34,187 nt of DNA, from the NCBI GenBank assembly GCA_045536155.1, contig JAZSMZ010000023.1, positions 1-34,187 of the forward strand. Reading direction: 5' to 3'. Origin of the DNA: JAZQNC01 sp045536155. GTDB lineage: Bacteria > Bacillota > Clostridia > Oscillospirales > CAG-272. A model generated the notes under the pieces. The model was not told the origin of the DNA. It searched no databases and was given only the letters and a program-made list of their open reading frames with translations. Both the position numbers and the translations under genes were made by a program. Shown here one piece after another: positions 15,031 through 23,640 of the stretch (positions are counted from its first letter, which is position 1; each line of letters opens with the position of its first letter).

Positions 15031-15057
15031 GATCGAAAACAAAGATACGGTCAGTCC
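14997..15057 (+). promoter_or_regulatory. Predicted antiterminator of the aromatic operon leader
   Basis: GGGCTG (14997-15002) can pair with CAGTCC (15052-15057, one G-U) and CCGT (15004-15007) with ACGG (15047-15050); further A-U pairs join 15009-15014 to 15039-15045. The 3' arm uses 15053-15057, which is also the 5' arm of the terminator, so the two folds exclude each other. A ribosome stalled on the Tyr codons leaves the 5' arm open; one at the stop codon sits in the loop between the arms and would block it. Paired by hand, not by a folding program. Confidence 0.65.
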
Positions 15058-15105
15058 GCATTCGCTTTGCCGGGAGGCATAATGAGATGCGGGCTTTTTA
15101 TTTTT
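15053..15105 (+). terminator. Attenuator terminator before the aromatic amino acid operon
   Basis: AGTCCGCAT (15053-15061) pairs with ATGCGGGCT (15087-15095), 9 bp with one G-T pair, followed by TTTTTATTTTT. A small inner hairpin (TGCC/GGCA around 15068-15079) may stack in the loop. It lies between the leader peptide and the first structural gene, so it must be read through for expression. Confidence 0.85.
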
Positions 15106-15130
15106 GAATCACATAAAGAGGTAATATACA

Positions 15131-16159
15131 ATGGCCATGAATTTTCACAGAAAGCTTCCCATTCCCCAGGAGGTAAAAAAAGAATATCCTTTAAGCGAGC
15201 GCATGGAGCAGGTCAAAGCGTCCCGTGATAAAAGCATACGCGAGGTGTTTGACGGCAGATTGGACAAGTTTATACTTGTCATCGGTCCTTGCTCCGCCGA
15301 CCACAGCGAGCCGGTGCTCGAATATATATCCAGACTTCGCAGAATCGAAGAGCAGGTGTCGGATAAGATAATCATCATTCCCCGCATTTATACCAACAAG
15401 CCCAGAACGACCGGTCAGGGATACAAGGGAATGCTTCATCAGCCCGATCCCGAGGCAAAGCCCGACATGTACAAGGGAATAGTTGCGATACGCGAGCTTC
15501 ACTTGGCAGCCCTTCGCGACTACGATTTTTCTTGTGCCGATGAGATGCTTTATCCCGAAAATCACCGCTATCTTTCCGATCTTCTCTCATACGTTGCGGT
15601 AGGTGCGCGATCGGTAGAGAATCAGCAACACAGACTTGTTGCCAGCGGCATTGACATTCCGGTCGGAATGAAAAATCCCACCGGCGGTGATCTCGGCGTT
15701 ATGATGAATTCCATCGTAGCAGCGCAATCGGGACATACCTTCCTGTATCGCGGTTGGGAAGTTACCAGCGACGGAAATCCCTACGCGCACGCAATTCTGC
15801 GCGGATACATCGATTATGCAGGCAGAAACGTGTCAAACTACCATTACGAGGATCTTTTGCGCGTAGAAGAGCTTTATGAAAAATCCAATCTGACAAATCC
15901 TTCCATCATTGTTGATACCAATCACAACAATTCCGGCAAAAAATATCTTGAGCAGGTCCGAATAGCAAAGGATATCGTTCACAGCAGAAATCAGAATCCC
16001 GATATCAAACGACTTGTAAAGGGACTTATGATTGAAAGCTATCTTGAAGACGGTGCGCAGGGCGCAGGCGAGCATGTGCTTGGTAAATCTATCACCGATC
16101 CCTGCCTCGGCTGGGAAAAGACAGAACAGCTGATTTTGGATATTGCAGACAAACTCTGA
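15131..16159 (+). CDS. aroF: 3-deoxy-7-phosphoheptulonate (DAHP) synthase, AroF/G/H type
   Basis: 342 residues. It condenses phosphoenolpyruvate with erythrose-4-phosphate, the committed step of the shikimate pathway. Type I-alpha motifs are clear: GPCS (52-55, metal-binding Cys 54), KPRTTGQGYKG (90-100), GARSVENQQHR and DTNHNNSGK near the C-terminus. The N-terminal extension found in this group, which forms the feedback site for Phe, Tyr or Trp in E. coli isozymes, is present (1 to about 45). AAAGAGG lies 9 bases before the ATG. It is the first structural gene after the Tyr/Phe leader, so attenuation would control entry into the whole pathway. Isozyme specificity cannot be read safely, so the symbol is generic. 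Confidence 0.95.
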   Translation: MAMNFHRKLPIPQEVKKEYPLSERMEQVKASRDKSIREVFDGRLDKFILVIGPCSADHSEPVLEYISRLRRIEEQVSDKIIIIPRIYTNKPRTTGQGYKGMLHQPDPEAKPDMYKGIVAIRELHLAALRDYDFSCADEMLYPENHRYLSDLLSYVAVGARSVENQQHRLVASGIDIPVGMKNPTGGDLGVMMNSIVAAQSGHTFLYRGWEVTSDGNPYAHAILRGYIDYAGRNVSNYHYEDLLRVEELYEKSNLTNPSIIVDTNHNNSGKKYLEQVRIAKDIVHSRNQNPDIKRLVKGLMIESYLEDGAQGAGEHVLGKSITDPCLGWEKTEQLILDIADKL

Positions 16160-16174
16160 TAAAGGAATTAAACG

Positions 16175-17263
16175 ATGTCGAACAAATTGGAAGAAGCAAG
16201 AAAAATAATTAACGAAGTGGATGAAAAGATGGCTGAGCTCTTCGTTAAGCGTATGAGAGCCGCCGAGATGGTGTACGAGCACAAAAAGGAGCTTGGGTTT
16301 CCCATACTCGATCAGGCAAGAGAGGATGCGGTAATCGAAAAAAACTCGGCACTCGTCGAAGATGAGGTGCTCAAAGGGTATTATATCGACTATCAAAAGC
16401 ACGTCATGAATATTTCACGCGCCTATCAGTATCGCATGCAAAGCGGACTTAAGGTGGCATACAGCGGAGTTGAAGGTGCATTTGCTCACGTTGCGGCTAC
16501 CAGGATCTTTCCCGAAGGGAAGCGCATCTCTCACAGCGATTTCAAGGCCGCCTACGACTCGGTCGTACGCGGAGAGTGTGATGTCGCAGTCCTTCCGATC
16601 GAAAACAGCTACGCAGGTGAGGTCGGTCAGACCATTGATCTGATTTTTTCGGGTACTCTCTTCATAAACGGCATCTACGAGCTTGAAATACATCAGAATC
16701 TTCTTGGCATCGAAGGGGCGACGGTCGAGGATATCAAAAAGGTAACCAGCCATCCGCAGGCTCTCAGCCAGTGTCACGACTACATCAAAATGCGCGGATT
16801 TGAGGCAGAGGAATCGAACAATACTGCGCTTGCCGCAAAGACGGTTGCCGAGCGCGGCGATAAATCTCTCGGTGCCATCGCAAGCAGGGAAACCGCCGAG
16901 ATATACGGACTTAAGGTAATCGAAGCCAACATCAACAAGAGCGGCGAGAATACTACGCGCTTTGCCGTGCTTTCTAAGGTCAAGGCGGTATCACCCGCTC
17001 TTACAAGCACCGTTATGATGTTTACCGTCAAGCACGAGGCAGGCTCGCTTGCAAATGCCATCGGTATAATTGCCCGCTACGGCTACAACATGACCGCCCT
17101 TCGCAGCCGCCCGATGAAAAAGCACTCGTGGCAGTACTATTTCTACGTGGAGATAGACGGGGTGACCGATACCGAAAAAGGTAAAAAAATGATTGAGGAA
17201 TTAAGTACGGTTTGCGACCGGCTGAAAGTGGCAGGAACTTTTGCACCGCATACCGAAATTTAA
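16175..17263 (+). CDS. pheA: Bifunctional chorismate mutase / prephenate dehydratase
   Basis: 362 residues in three parts. The chorismate mutase domain (about 1-87, all helical; ARKIINEVDEKMAELFVKR) turns chorismate into prephenate. The prephenate dehydratase domain (about 92-272) has VAYSGVEGAFAHVAA, LPIENSYAGEVG, SHPQALSQC and NTTRFAVLSK, and makes phenylpyruvate for Phe. The ACT domain (about 284-362) would bind Phe for feedback. Its usual ESRP motif reads RSRP (in TALRSRPMKK), so Phe sensing may be altered. SD AAAGGA lies 8 bases before the ATG, and the gap to the DAHP synthase is 15 bases. Confidence 0.95.
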   Translation: MSNKLEEARKIINEVDEKMAELFVKRMRAAEMVYEHKKELGFPILDQAREDAVIEKNSALVEDEVLKGYYIDYQKHVMNISRAYQYRMQSGLKVAYSGVEGAFAHVAATRIFPEGKRISHSDFKAAYDSVVRGECDVAVLPIENSYAGEVGQTIDLIFSGTLFINGIYELEIHQNLLGIEGATVEDIKKVTSHPQALSQCHDYIKMRGFEAEESNNTALAAKTVAERGDKSLGAIASRETAEIYGLKVIEANINKSGENTTRFAVLSKVKAVSPALTSTVMMFTVKHEAGSLANAIGIIARYGYNMTALRSRPMKKHSWQYYFYVEIDGVTDTEKGKKMIEELSTVCDRLKVAGTFAPHTEI

Positions 17264-17272
17264 GGTGAAAAG

Positions 17273-18286
17273 ATGACGATCAGTATGAATTTGGGCGATA
17301 TCGGCTACGATATTGTCGTAGAACGCGGTCTTCTTAAAAAGGCAAAGGAGCATTTGGATCTTGACAGGCGAGTTCTCGTCGTGACCGATTCGGGTGTGCC
17401 CTCCGACTATGCATCGACCGTTGCCGAGCAGTGCAGAGAGGGAATAATCTGCAAAATAGAGCAGGGCGAGGCATCGAAGAGCATGGAAGGCTTTGAAAAG
17501 CTCCTTCAGACGATGCTCGATCACGGCTTTTCGCGCAAGGATTGCGTTGTTGCCGTCGGCGGCGGAGTGGTGGGCGATCTTTCGGGCTTTGCCGCATCGG
17601 CGTATATGCGCGGCATCGATTTCTACAATATCCCCACGACCCTGCTTTCGCAGATCGATTCGTCGATCGGCGGCAAGACAGGCATCAATTTCGGCGGAGT
17701 CAAAAATATCGTGGGAGCCTTTTATCAGCCCAAAAAGGTGCTTATCGATCCCGATCTTTTAAAAATGCTTCCGCCGCGCCAGATATCAAACGGACTTGCC
17801 GAGGCGGTAAAAATGGCGCTTACGTCGGATGCCGAGCTGTTCGGCATCTTCGAAAACAAGGATATTGCAAATAGCATCGACGAGATAATAATCCGCTCGC
17901 TCAATATCAAAAAGAGCGTTGTCGAGCAGGACGAAAAGGAATCGGGTCTTCGTAAGATCTTAAATTTCGGACATACCGTCGGTCACGGAATCGAAAGCAG
18001 TAAAGGCAATCTCTATCACGGCGAATGCGTTGCGCTCGGCATGATCCCGATGTGCGGCGAGAATATCAGGCGGAGAGTAATTGCGGTCCTTAAAAAATGT
18101 GATCTTTACCGCATCGAGGAATATGATTGGCAAAGAATAGAGAGTGCGGCATTCCACGACAAAAAAGCTGACGGCGATGCCGTTACGGTTATCGAGGTAA
18201 ACGAGATCGGTCTCTTTGAAATGAAAATGGTCGGATGCAGTGATGTTATCGACAGAGCCAAAAAAGTTTTGGAAGGTTTAAAGTGA
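17273..18286 (+). CDS. aroB: 3-dehydroquinate synthase
   Basis: 337 residues, slightly shorter than typical (about 350-360). It closes DAHP to 3-dehydroquinate using bound NAD and a divalent metal. Conserved blocks: VGGGVVGDLSGFAASAYMRG (95-114), PTTLLSQIDSSIGGKTGIN (121-139), GLAEAVKMAL and LNFGHTVGHGIE with metal His residues. The SD AAGGTGA overlaps the pheA stop, 10 bases before the start, so the genes are tightly coupled. Confidence 0.96.
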   Translation: MTISMNLGDIGYDIVVERGLLKKAKEHLDLDRRVLVVTDSGVPSDYASTVAEQCREGIICKIEQGEASKSMEGFEKLLQTMLDHGFSRKDCVVAVGGGVVGDLSGFAASAYMRGIDFYNIPTTLLSQIDSSIGGKTGINFGGVKNIVGAFYQPKKVLIDPDLLKMLPPRQISNGLAEAVKMALTSDAELFGIFENKDIANSIDEIIIRSLNIKKSVVEQDEKESGLRKILNFGHTVGHGIESSKGNLYHGECVALGMIPMCGENIRRRVIAVLKKCDLYRIEEYDWQRIESAAFHDKKADGDAVTVIEVNEIGLFEMKMVGCSDVIDRAKKVLEGLK

Positions 18287-19374
18287 TGAAAAATACGTTT
18301 GGAAACAGTGTGGCTGTCACTCTCTTCGGAGAGAGCCACGGCGAATATATCGGTGCCGTGATCGACGGACTCGCGCCCGGTATCGTCATCGACCGCGACT
18401 ATATCGCGCATATGCTCACACTTCGCCGTCCCGCAGGCAAAATATCTACCTCGAGATGCGAAAAGGACGAATTCAGAATCGTCAGCGGAGTAGTGGGCGA
18501 TACAACCACAGGAACGCCCATAACGATTCTTATCCCCAATGAAAACGTAAAAAGCGGTGACTATTCGCTTATGACCACTCTCGCCCGTCCCTCCCATGCC
18601 GACTATACCGCAGAATGCAAATATCACGGATATCAGGATACCCGCGGCGGAGGCCACTTCAGCGGACGTATCACCGCCGCTCTCGTTGCCGCAGGAGCGA
18701 TATGCAAATCTTCGCTCGAGAAAAAGGGTATTTATATCGGCACTCACGTTAAAAGATGCGCCGGTGTATCTGACAGGGAGTTTAACGACCTCGAATCCGA
18801 CATAAACGCATTAAACGAAAAGATCTTTGCAGTGCTCGATGAGAGCGCGGGCGAAAAAATGAAGAAGGCTATCCTTTCGGCCGCCGAGGAAGGGGACAGC
18901 GTCGGCGGAATACTTGAAACCGCCGTTTTGGGAATGCCCGCGGGAGTAGGTGAGCCCTGGTTCGACTCGCTTGAAAGTATGCTTTCTCATGTAATATTCT
19001 CCATTCCCGCCGTCAAGGGCATCGAATTCGGCGCAGGCTTTGCTGTTTGTGATATGAGAGGCAGTGAGGCAAACGATCCGATGCGAATGAAGGAGGGCAA
19101 GGTCGCTTTCGAAACCAATAATAACGGAGGAATCAACGGAGGCATTTCAAACGGTATGCCCATAATATTCCGCACCGCCGTAAAGCCTACCTCCACCATC
19201 TTCAAAGCGCAGAATACAGTTGATTTCAAGACAATGACCGATGCGACAATCGAGCCCAAGGGCAGACACGATCCCGCCATCGTTCACCGCGCAAGAGTGG
19301 TGCAGGATGCGGTGAGCGCCATTGTTCTTTGCGATGCCCTCGCAATGCGCTTTGGCACTGATTTTTTAAAATAA
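18286..19374 (+). CDS. aroC: Chorismate synthase
   Basis: 362 residues. It makes chorismate from EPSP with reduced FMN, the last common step. Visible motifs are FGESHGEYIGAVIDGLAPG near the N-terminus, RPGKxST-like RRPAGKISTSR, GGGHFSGR, AGVGEPWFDSLE and GRHDPAIVHRARVV near the C-terminus. The ATG at 18286 shares its A with the aroB stop (TGATG); GGAAGG lies 9 bases upstream. An in-frame GTG three bases earlier is possible but less likely. Confidence 0.97.
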   Translation: MKNTFGNSVAVTLFGESHGEYIGAVIDGLAPGIVIDRDYIAHMLTLRRPAGKISTSRCEKDEFRIVSGVVGDTTTGTPITILIPNENVKSGDYSLMTTLARPSHADYTAECKYHGYQDTRGGGHFSGRITAALVAAGAICKSSLEKKGIYIGTHVKRCAGVSDREFNDLESDINALNEKIFAVLDESAGEKMKKAILSAAEEGDSVGGILETAVLGMPAGVGEPWFDSLESMLSHVIFSIPAVKGIEFGAGFAVCDMRGSEANDPMRMKEGKVAFETNNNGGINGGISNGMPIIFRTAVKPTSTIFKAQNTVDFKTMTDATIEPKGRHDPAIVHRARVVQDAVSAIVLCDALAMRFGTDFLK

Positions 19375-19386
19375 GCAGGACTTAAT

Positions 19387-20634
19387 ATGACAAAATACGG
19401 TTGTATCGGCAAAAAGCTGACACACAGCTTTTCAAAGGATATTCACGCATACCTTGCCGATTACGAATATGAGCTTATAGAGCTTTCGGAAAACGAAATA
19501 CAGCCCTTCTTTGAAAAGAAAGATTTTACCGCAGTCAACGTCACCATTCCGTATAAGGAAACGGTTATTCCGTATCTCGATTTTGTAAGCGATATTGCCA
19601 AGCGTATAGGTGCTGTAAACACCGTTGTAAATCGCGGCGGAAAGCTTTACGGATATAACACAGACTATTACGGCATGAAGGCGCTTGTCGAGAGAGTGGG
19701 GATAGACCTTCGAGGCAAAAAAGTGCTCGTGCTAGGCACGGGCGGGACAAGTAAAACCGCTCGAGTTCTTTCATCCGATATGGGCGCGCGTGAGACCTTA
19801 ACGGTCAGCCGAAGAAAGAGCGAGGACAGTATCACCTACGATGAAGCCGCCTCTCTTCACTCGGATGCCGACGTTATAATCAACACCACCCCCGTGGGAA
19901 TGTATCCCGACTGCGCGTCAAAGCCGATCGATATTACTCCTTTTGAGAAACTGTCGGGTGTTGTCGATGCGGTATATAATCCGCTGCGCACAAAGTTGGT
20001 GCTCGATGCCCAAAAAAGAGGAATAAAAGCGGAGGGCGGACTTTTTATGCTTGTCATGCAGGCGGTTGTCGCCGTTGAGAAATTCCTCGATTCCGATATA
20101 TCAAAGGACGTTGCCGACGGTGTGTTTTCATCGGTCCTTGCATCAAAGGAGAACATCGTTTTGACAGGTATGCCCGGCAGCGGAAAGAGCACGGTGGGCA
20201 AGCTTATCGACGTTGACGGATATGAGTTTTTCGACACCGATGATCAGATCGAAAAGCGGTGCGGATGCAGTATAAAAGAGCTAATCGAAAGCAAGGGCGA
20301 AATGTACTTTCGGGATCTCGAAAGTGAGGTAATACGCGACTTGTCGAAGGAAAACAGACGTATCATATCTACCGGAGGAGGCGCTGTTTTGCGGGAAGAA
20401 AACGTACGTGCACTAAAGCAAAACGGAAGGATCTTTTTTATCGATGCTCCCCTTTCCCGACTTTCGGCAACGTCAGACCGACCGCTGAGCAACACCGATG
20501 ACAAGCTCAAAAAGCTATATAACGACAGAATTGATATTTATAAAGCCACCGCTGATGTTACCGTGCCCGATCACGATAGTCCGTTGGCCGAAGCAGAATA
20601 CATTTTAAAAAAACGAATGGAACTGACAGTATGA
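19387..20634 (+). CDS. aroE-aroK: Fused shikimate dehydrogenase / shikimate kinase
   Basis: 415 residues, one open frame with two enzymes. The AroE part (about 1-252) has the shikimate-binding LTHSFSK (Ser 14, 16), the catalytic Lys in NVTIPYKE (57), NTD (91-93) and the NADP loop VLVLGTGGTSKTA (113-125), and reduces 3-dehydroshikimate. The AroK part (about 257-415) has Walker A GMPGSGKST (261-269), FFDTDDQI, the shikimate-binding Arg in MYFRDLE (309), STGGGAV (328-334) and lid Arg in SDRPL (365). It phosphorylates shikimate. The two steps are consecutive. Both active sites look complete. The linker is only a few residues (ASKE at 252-255), and no internal start is needed. Confidence 0.94.
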   Translation: MTKYGCIGKKLTHSFSKDIHAYLADYEYELIELSENEIQPFFEKKDFTAVNVTIPYKETVIPYLDFVSDIAKRIGAVNTVVNRGGKLYGYNTDYYGMKALVERVGIDLRGKKVLVLGTGGTSKTARVLSSDMGARETLTVSRRKSEDSITYDEAASLHSDADVIINTTPVGMYPDCASKPIDITPFEKLSGVVDAVYNPLRTKLVLDAQKRGIKAEGGLFMLVMQAVVAVEKFLDSDISKDVADGVFSSVLASKENIVLTGMPGSGKSTVGKLIDVDGYEFFDTDDQIEKRCGCSIKELIESKGEMYFRDLESEVIRDLSKENRRIISTGGGAVLREENVRALKQNGRIFFIDAPLSRLSATSDRPLSNTDDKLKKLYNDRIDIYKATADVTVPDHDSPLAEAEYILKKRMELTV

Positions 20635-21059
20635 AAATCCTCGTAATAAACGGTCCTAATCTTAATATGCTGGGAATTCGCGAGCCCGACCATTACGGCA
20701 AGGAAAGCTATGCCGATCTTGAAAAAAAGATCGTAACTCATTGCGAAAATAAAGGAATTGACGTCGAGATATTCCAATCTAATCACGAGGGAGAGCTCGT
20801 GGATAAGATTCAGAGCGGTTACGGTGATGCCGACGGAATCGTTATAAATCCTGCGGCGTATACCCACACGAGTATTGCAATACTTGACGCTGTCAAGGCC
20901 GTGGGCATTCCGACCGTTGAAGTGCATATTTCCAAAGTCGAAGAACGCGAGGATTTCAGACAGATCAGCTATGTCCGCCTCGCCTGTATAAAAACGATCA
21001 CCGGTCACGGTACCGACGGATATATTGAGGCTATAGATTTTTTGACCGAGGGTAAATGA
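20631..21059 (+). CDS. aroQ: 3-dehydroquinate dehydratase, type II
   Basis: 142 residues, the size of the dodecameric type II enzyme. It removes water from 3-dehydroquinate. Motifs: INGPNLNMLGIREPDHYG with the catalytic Tyr (22), QSNHEGELVD, INPAAYTHTSIAILDA and VEVHISKVEEREDFR with the conserved His. Its ATG overlaps the stop of the fusion gene by four bases (ATGA), which implies translational coupling. Confidence 0.96.
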   Translation: MKILVINGPNLNMLGIREPDHYGKESYADLEKKIVTHCENKGIDVEIFQSNHEGELVDKIQSGYGDADGIVINPAAYTHTSIAILDAVKAVGIPTVEVHISKVEEREDFRQISYVRLACIKTITGHGTDGYIEAIDFLTEGK

Positions 21060-21060
21060 G

Positions 21061-22263
21061 ATGATTGCAGCTTTCAAACCGTCCCGCCTTTGCGGTACGA
21101 TTTATGCCCCTCCGTCAAAGAGCATGGCGCACAGATACCTCATCGGAGCCTGTCTTTCGGGTCATAAATGCACCCTTACAGGCATCGATTTTAGCCAGGA
21201 TATTCTGGCGAGCATTGATTGTATCAAAGCGCTGGGCGCCGACGTTTCTGTCGACGGTGATAGGGTGGACATTGATCCTAAGGACTTTATTAAAGATAAC
21301 GAAGTTGTGCTCGAATGCCGCGAGAGCGGAAGCACCCTTCGTTTCTTTGTTCCGCTTGCGCTCTGTCTTGGAAAGAATATCACATTTTGCGGCAGTGAAC
21401 GTCTTTTTTGCCGTCCGCTCGACGTATATGAAGATCTTTGCAGAGAGAGGGGATTTGCTTTTGAAAAGAGTACAAACTCACTTAAGGTGTGCGGAAAGCT
21501 CGAAGGCGGTTACTATAAGATAAAAGGCGATATCAGCAGCCAGTTTATAAGCGGACTGATTTTTGCCCTTCTGTATTTGGGTAAGGATTCGTCGATTGAG
21601 ATAATCCCTCCTTTTGAGAGCCGCTCGTATGTCGATCTAACCCTTTCTGCGCTAAGATCGTTTGGAGCCGACGCGGCATTTGCCGACGGGTACAGAATCG
21701 ATATAAAAGCATCCGATCTGCACGCTTTTTCGGGCAAGATCGAGGGCGATTACTCCAATGCGGCCTTTCTCGATGCCTTCAATCGACTCGGCTCAGAGAT
21801 AAAGATAGAAAATTTAAATCCCGACAGCCTTCAGGGCGACAGAGTATATGCCGATTATTTTGATCAGCTGTCAAGCGGCACGCCTACTCTCGATATTTCC
21901 GATTGTCCCGACCTCGGACCTGTTTTGTTTGCTTTTGCCGCAATGAAAAACGGTGCGACCTTTACGGGAACCGATCGGCTTAAGGCAAAGGAAAGCGATC
22001 GTGGAGCTGCCATGCACGAAGAGCTTTTAAAGCTCGGCGGCGGGCTTGTTTTCGGCGATAACTCTATCACCGTGCCGAAAAAAGAGCTTGCATATAACGG
22101 CATAATGCTCGACGGACACAACGATCATCGCATCGTTATGGCCATGTCGGTCATTCTTTCAAAGATCGGCGGCTCGATTTCGGGCGCCGAAGCGGTCAAA
22201 AAAAGCTATCCCGGATTTTTTGACGATATAATCAAACTTGGCGCAAAGGTAAATTTATCATGA
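21061..22263 (+). CDS. aroA: 5-enolpyruvylshikimate-3-phosphate synthase
   Basis: 400 residues, a little shorter than usual (about 425). It transfers enolpyruvyl from PEP to shikimate-3-phosphate. Family blocks are SKSMAHRYLIGACLS (PEP/S3P Lys), ESGSTLRFF, DISSQFISGLIFALL, PDLGPVLFAFA, KAKESDRGAAMHEEL and LDGHNDHRIVMAMSV. The start lies one base after the aroQ stop. Confidence 0.95.
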   Translation: MIAAFKPSRLCGTIYAPPSKSMAHRYLIGACLSGHKCTLTGIDFSQDILASIDCIKALGADVSVDGDRVDIDPKDFIKDNEVVLECRESGSTLRFFVPLALCLGKNITFCGSERLFCRPLDVYEDLCRERGFAFEKSTNSLKVCGKLEGGYYKIKGDISSQFISGLIFALLYLGKDSSIEIIPPFESRSYVDLTLSALRSFGADAAFADGYRIDIKASDLHAFSGKIEGDYSNAAFLDAFNRLGSEIKIENLNPDSLQGDRVYADYFDQLSSGTPTLDISDCPDLGPVLFAFAAMKNGATFTGTDRLKAKESDRGAAMHEELLKLGGGLVFGDNSITVPKKELAYNGIMLDGHNDHRIVMAMSVILSKIGGSISGAEAVKKSYPGFFDDIIKLGAKVNLS

Positions 22264-23117
22264 TAGTTGACGTAAGCAAAAAAATACTGGTAGTCGGCCT
22301 CGGACTTTTGGGCGGCAGCTATGCAAAAGTGCTCAAAAGATTCGGTTTTCATATCAGTGCAATTACATTGGAGCAAAAAGATATAGACTACGCTTTGAGC
22401 GAAAATATAATCGACGAGGGCTCGACAGAGCTTGACAAAAGCATTATCGGAAATGCCGATCTCGTTATATTTGCCCTCTATCCCCACGTTTTTGTCGAAT
22501 GGATAGAGAAAAATCAGCACCTTTTTAAGAGCGGCGCGCTTATTACCGACGTAACGGGCGTCAAGAGGAGCATTGTATATCAGATTCAGAATATGCTTCG
22601 CCCGGACGTTGAATTTATTGCCGCGCATCCTATGGCGGGACGCGAGGTTTCGGGGGTTGAAAACAGCACCGACAGAATGTTTATCGGCGCGAACTATATA
22701 GTAACGCCCACCGAAAAGAATACGCCCGCCGCCATTGAAACGTGCATTGAACTCGGCCGCTTGCTCGGATTTTCAAACGTCACTACTCTTTCCCCCGAAG
22801 AGCATGACGAGATGATAGGCTTTCTTTCCCAGCTCACGCATTGCATCGCTATTACGCTTATGACCTGCAATGACAAGGAAAACATGGAAAAATTCACAGG
22901 TGACTCGTTTAGGGATCTCACCAGAATTGCCCGCATCAACGATCTCATGTGGAGCGAACTGTTTGTGGCAAACAAGGACGTTTTGCTCGATCAGATGAAT
23001 CTCTTTATCGACAAATTCAACGAGCTTAAAACCATGCTCGAAGAAGAGGATATAGACGGTATGCGCGCAATGATGCGCCATTCCACCTCCCGCCGCGCAC
23101 TGTTTGACAAAAAGTAA
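22260..23117 (+). CDS. tyrA: Prephenate dehydrogenase
   Basis: 285 residues. It oxidises prephenate to 4-hydroxyphenylpyruvate, the Tyr precursor. The nucleotide loop is VVGLGLLGGS (11-20), and AAHPMAGREVSGVENS carries the conserved His. A helical dimerisation domain follows (about 170-280, LSPEEHDEMIGFLSQLTHCI). It lacks a fused chorismate mutase or ACT domain, so prephenate must come from the mutase part of PheA. ATGA overlap with aroA. With pheA in the same operon, both Phe and Tyr branches share the Tyr/Phe-sensing leader. Confidence 0.95.
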   Translation: MIVDVSKKILVVGLGLLGGSYAKVLKRFGFHISAITLEQKDIDYALSENIIDEGSTELDKSIIGNADLVIFALYPHVFVEWIEKNQHLFKSGALITDVTGVKRSIVYQIQNMLRPDVEFIAAHPMAGREVSGVENSTDRMFIGANYIVTPTEKNTPAAIETCIELGRLLGFSNVTTLSPEEHDEMIGFLSQLTHCIAITLMTCNDKENMEKFTGDSFRDLTRIARINDLMWSELFVANKDVLLDQMNLFIDKFNELKTMLEEEDIDGMRAMMRHSTSRRALFDKK

Positions 23118-23128
23118 GGACGGATCAA

Positions 23129-23593
23129 ATGATACGCAAAGCCATAGAAAAGGACATACCCAAAATCGGCGATCTGCTGAGTCAGGTCTGTATACCTCAC
23201 CATAACGGCAGACCGGATATCTTCAAGGTAGGACGAAAGTATTCCGACGATGAATTGAGGGATCTCATAAAAGATGGGTCGCGCCCTGTTCTCGTTTCCG
23301 TCGACGAAAATGACGAAGTTACGGGATATTGCTTTTGTATTTACCAATGTCATGAAAACAACTCGGTTTTGACCGATATAAAAACGCTCTATATCGACGA
23401 TCTCTGCGTTGACGAAAAGCTGCGGGGCAAGCATATAGGCAGAGAACTGTACCAATCGGCAGTCGAGCTCGCCAAGGAGAGCGGATGCTATAATCTTACG
23501 CTCAACGTGTGGAGCTGTAACGAGTCGGCGATGCGCTTTTACGAATCGCTCGGACTTGTAGCGCAAAAAATCGGAATGGAACTGATCGTTTAA
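23129..23593 (+). CDS. GNAT family N-acetyltransferase
   Basis: 154 residues. The acetyl-CoA loop is DEKLRGKHIGRELY (about 94-107; family R/Q-x-x-G-x-G/A), followed by the helix SAVELAKESGC and the C-terminal NVWSCNESAMRFYESLGL. It starts 11 bases after tyrA with SD TAAGGA and precedes a terminator, so it is the last gene of the aromatic operon. The acceptor is unknown. A link to aromatic metabolism is only positional. Confidence 0.88.
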   Translation: MIRKAIEKDIPKIGDLLSQVCIPHHNGRPDIFKVGRKYSDDELRDLIKDGSRPVLVSVDENDEVTGYCFCIYQCHENNSVLTDIKTLYIDDLCVDEKLRGKHIGRELYQSAVELAKESGCYNLTLNVWSCNESAMRFYESLGLVAQKIGMELIV

Positions 23594-23601
23594 GACAGAA
23601 G

Positions 23602-23640
23602 AAAAACACCGTCTTCCTTACGGATGACGGTGTTTTTGCT
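23602..23640 (+). terminator. Intrinsic terminator of the aromatic amino acid operon
   Basis: AAAAACACCGTC (23602-23613) pairs with GACGGTGTTTTT (23626-23637), 12 bp with a 12-base loop, ending in five T. Confidence 0.92.

Noticed and set aside
14832..15130. T-box riboswitch before the aromatic operon
   Set aside because: No AGGGTGGNACCGCG-like T-box sequence or specifier loop is visible; the leader ORF explains the region better.
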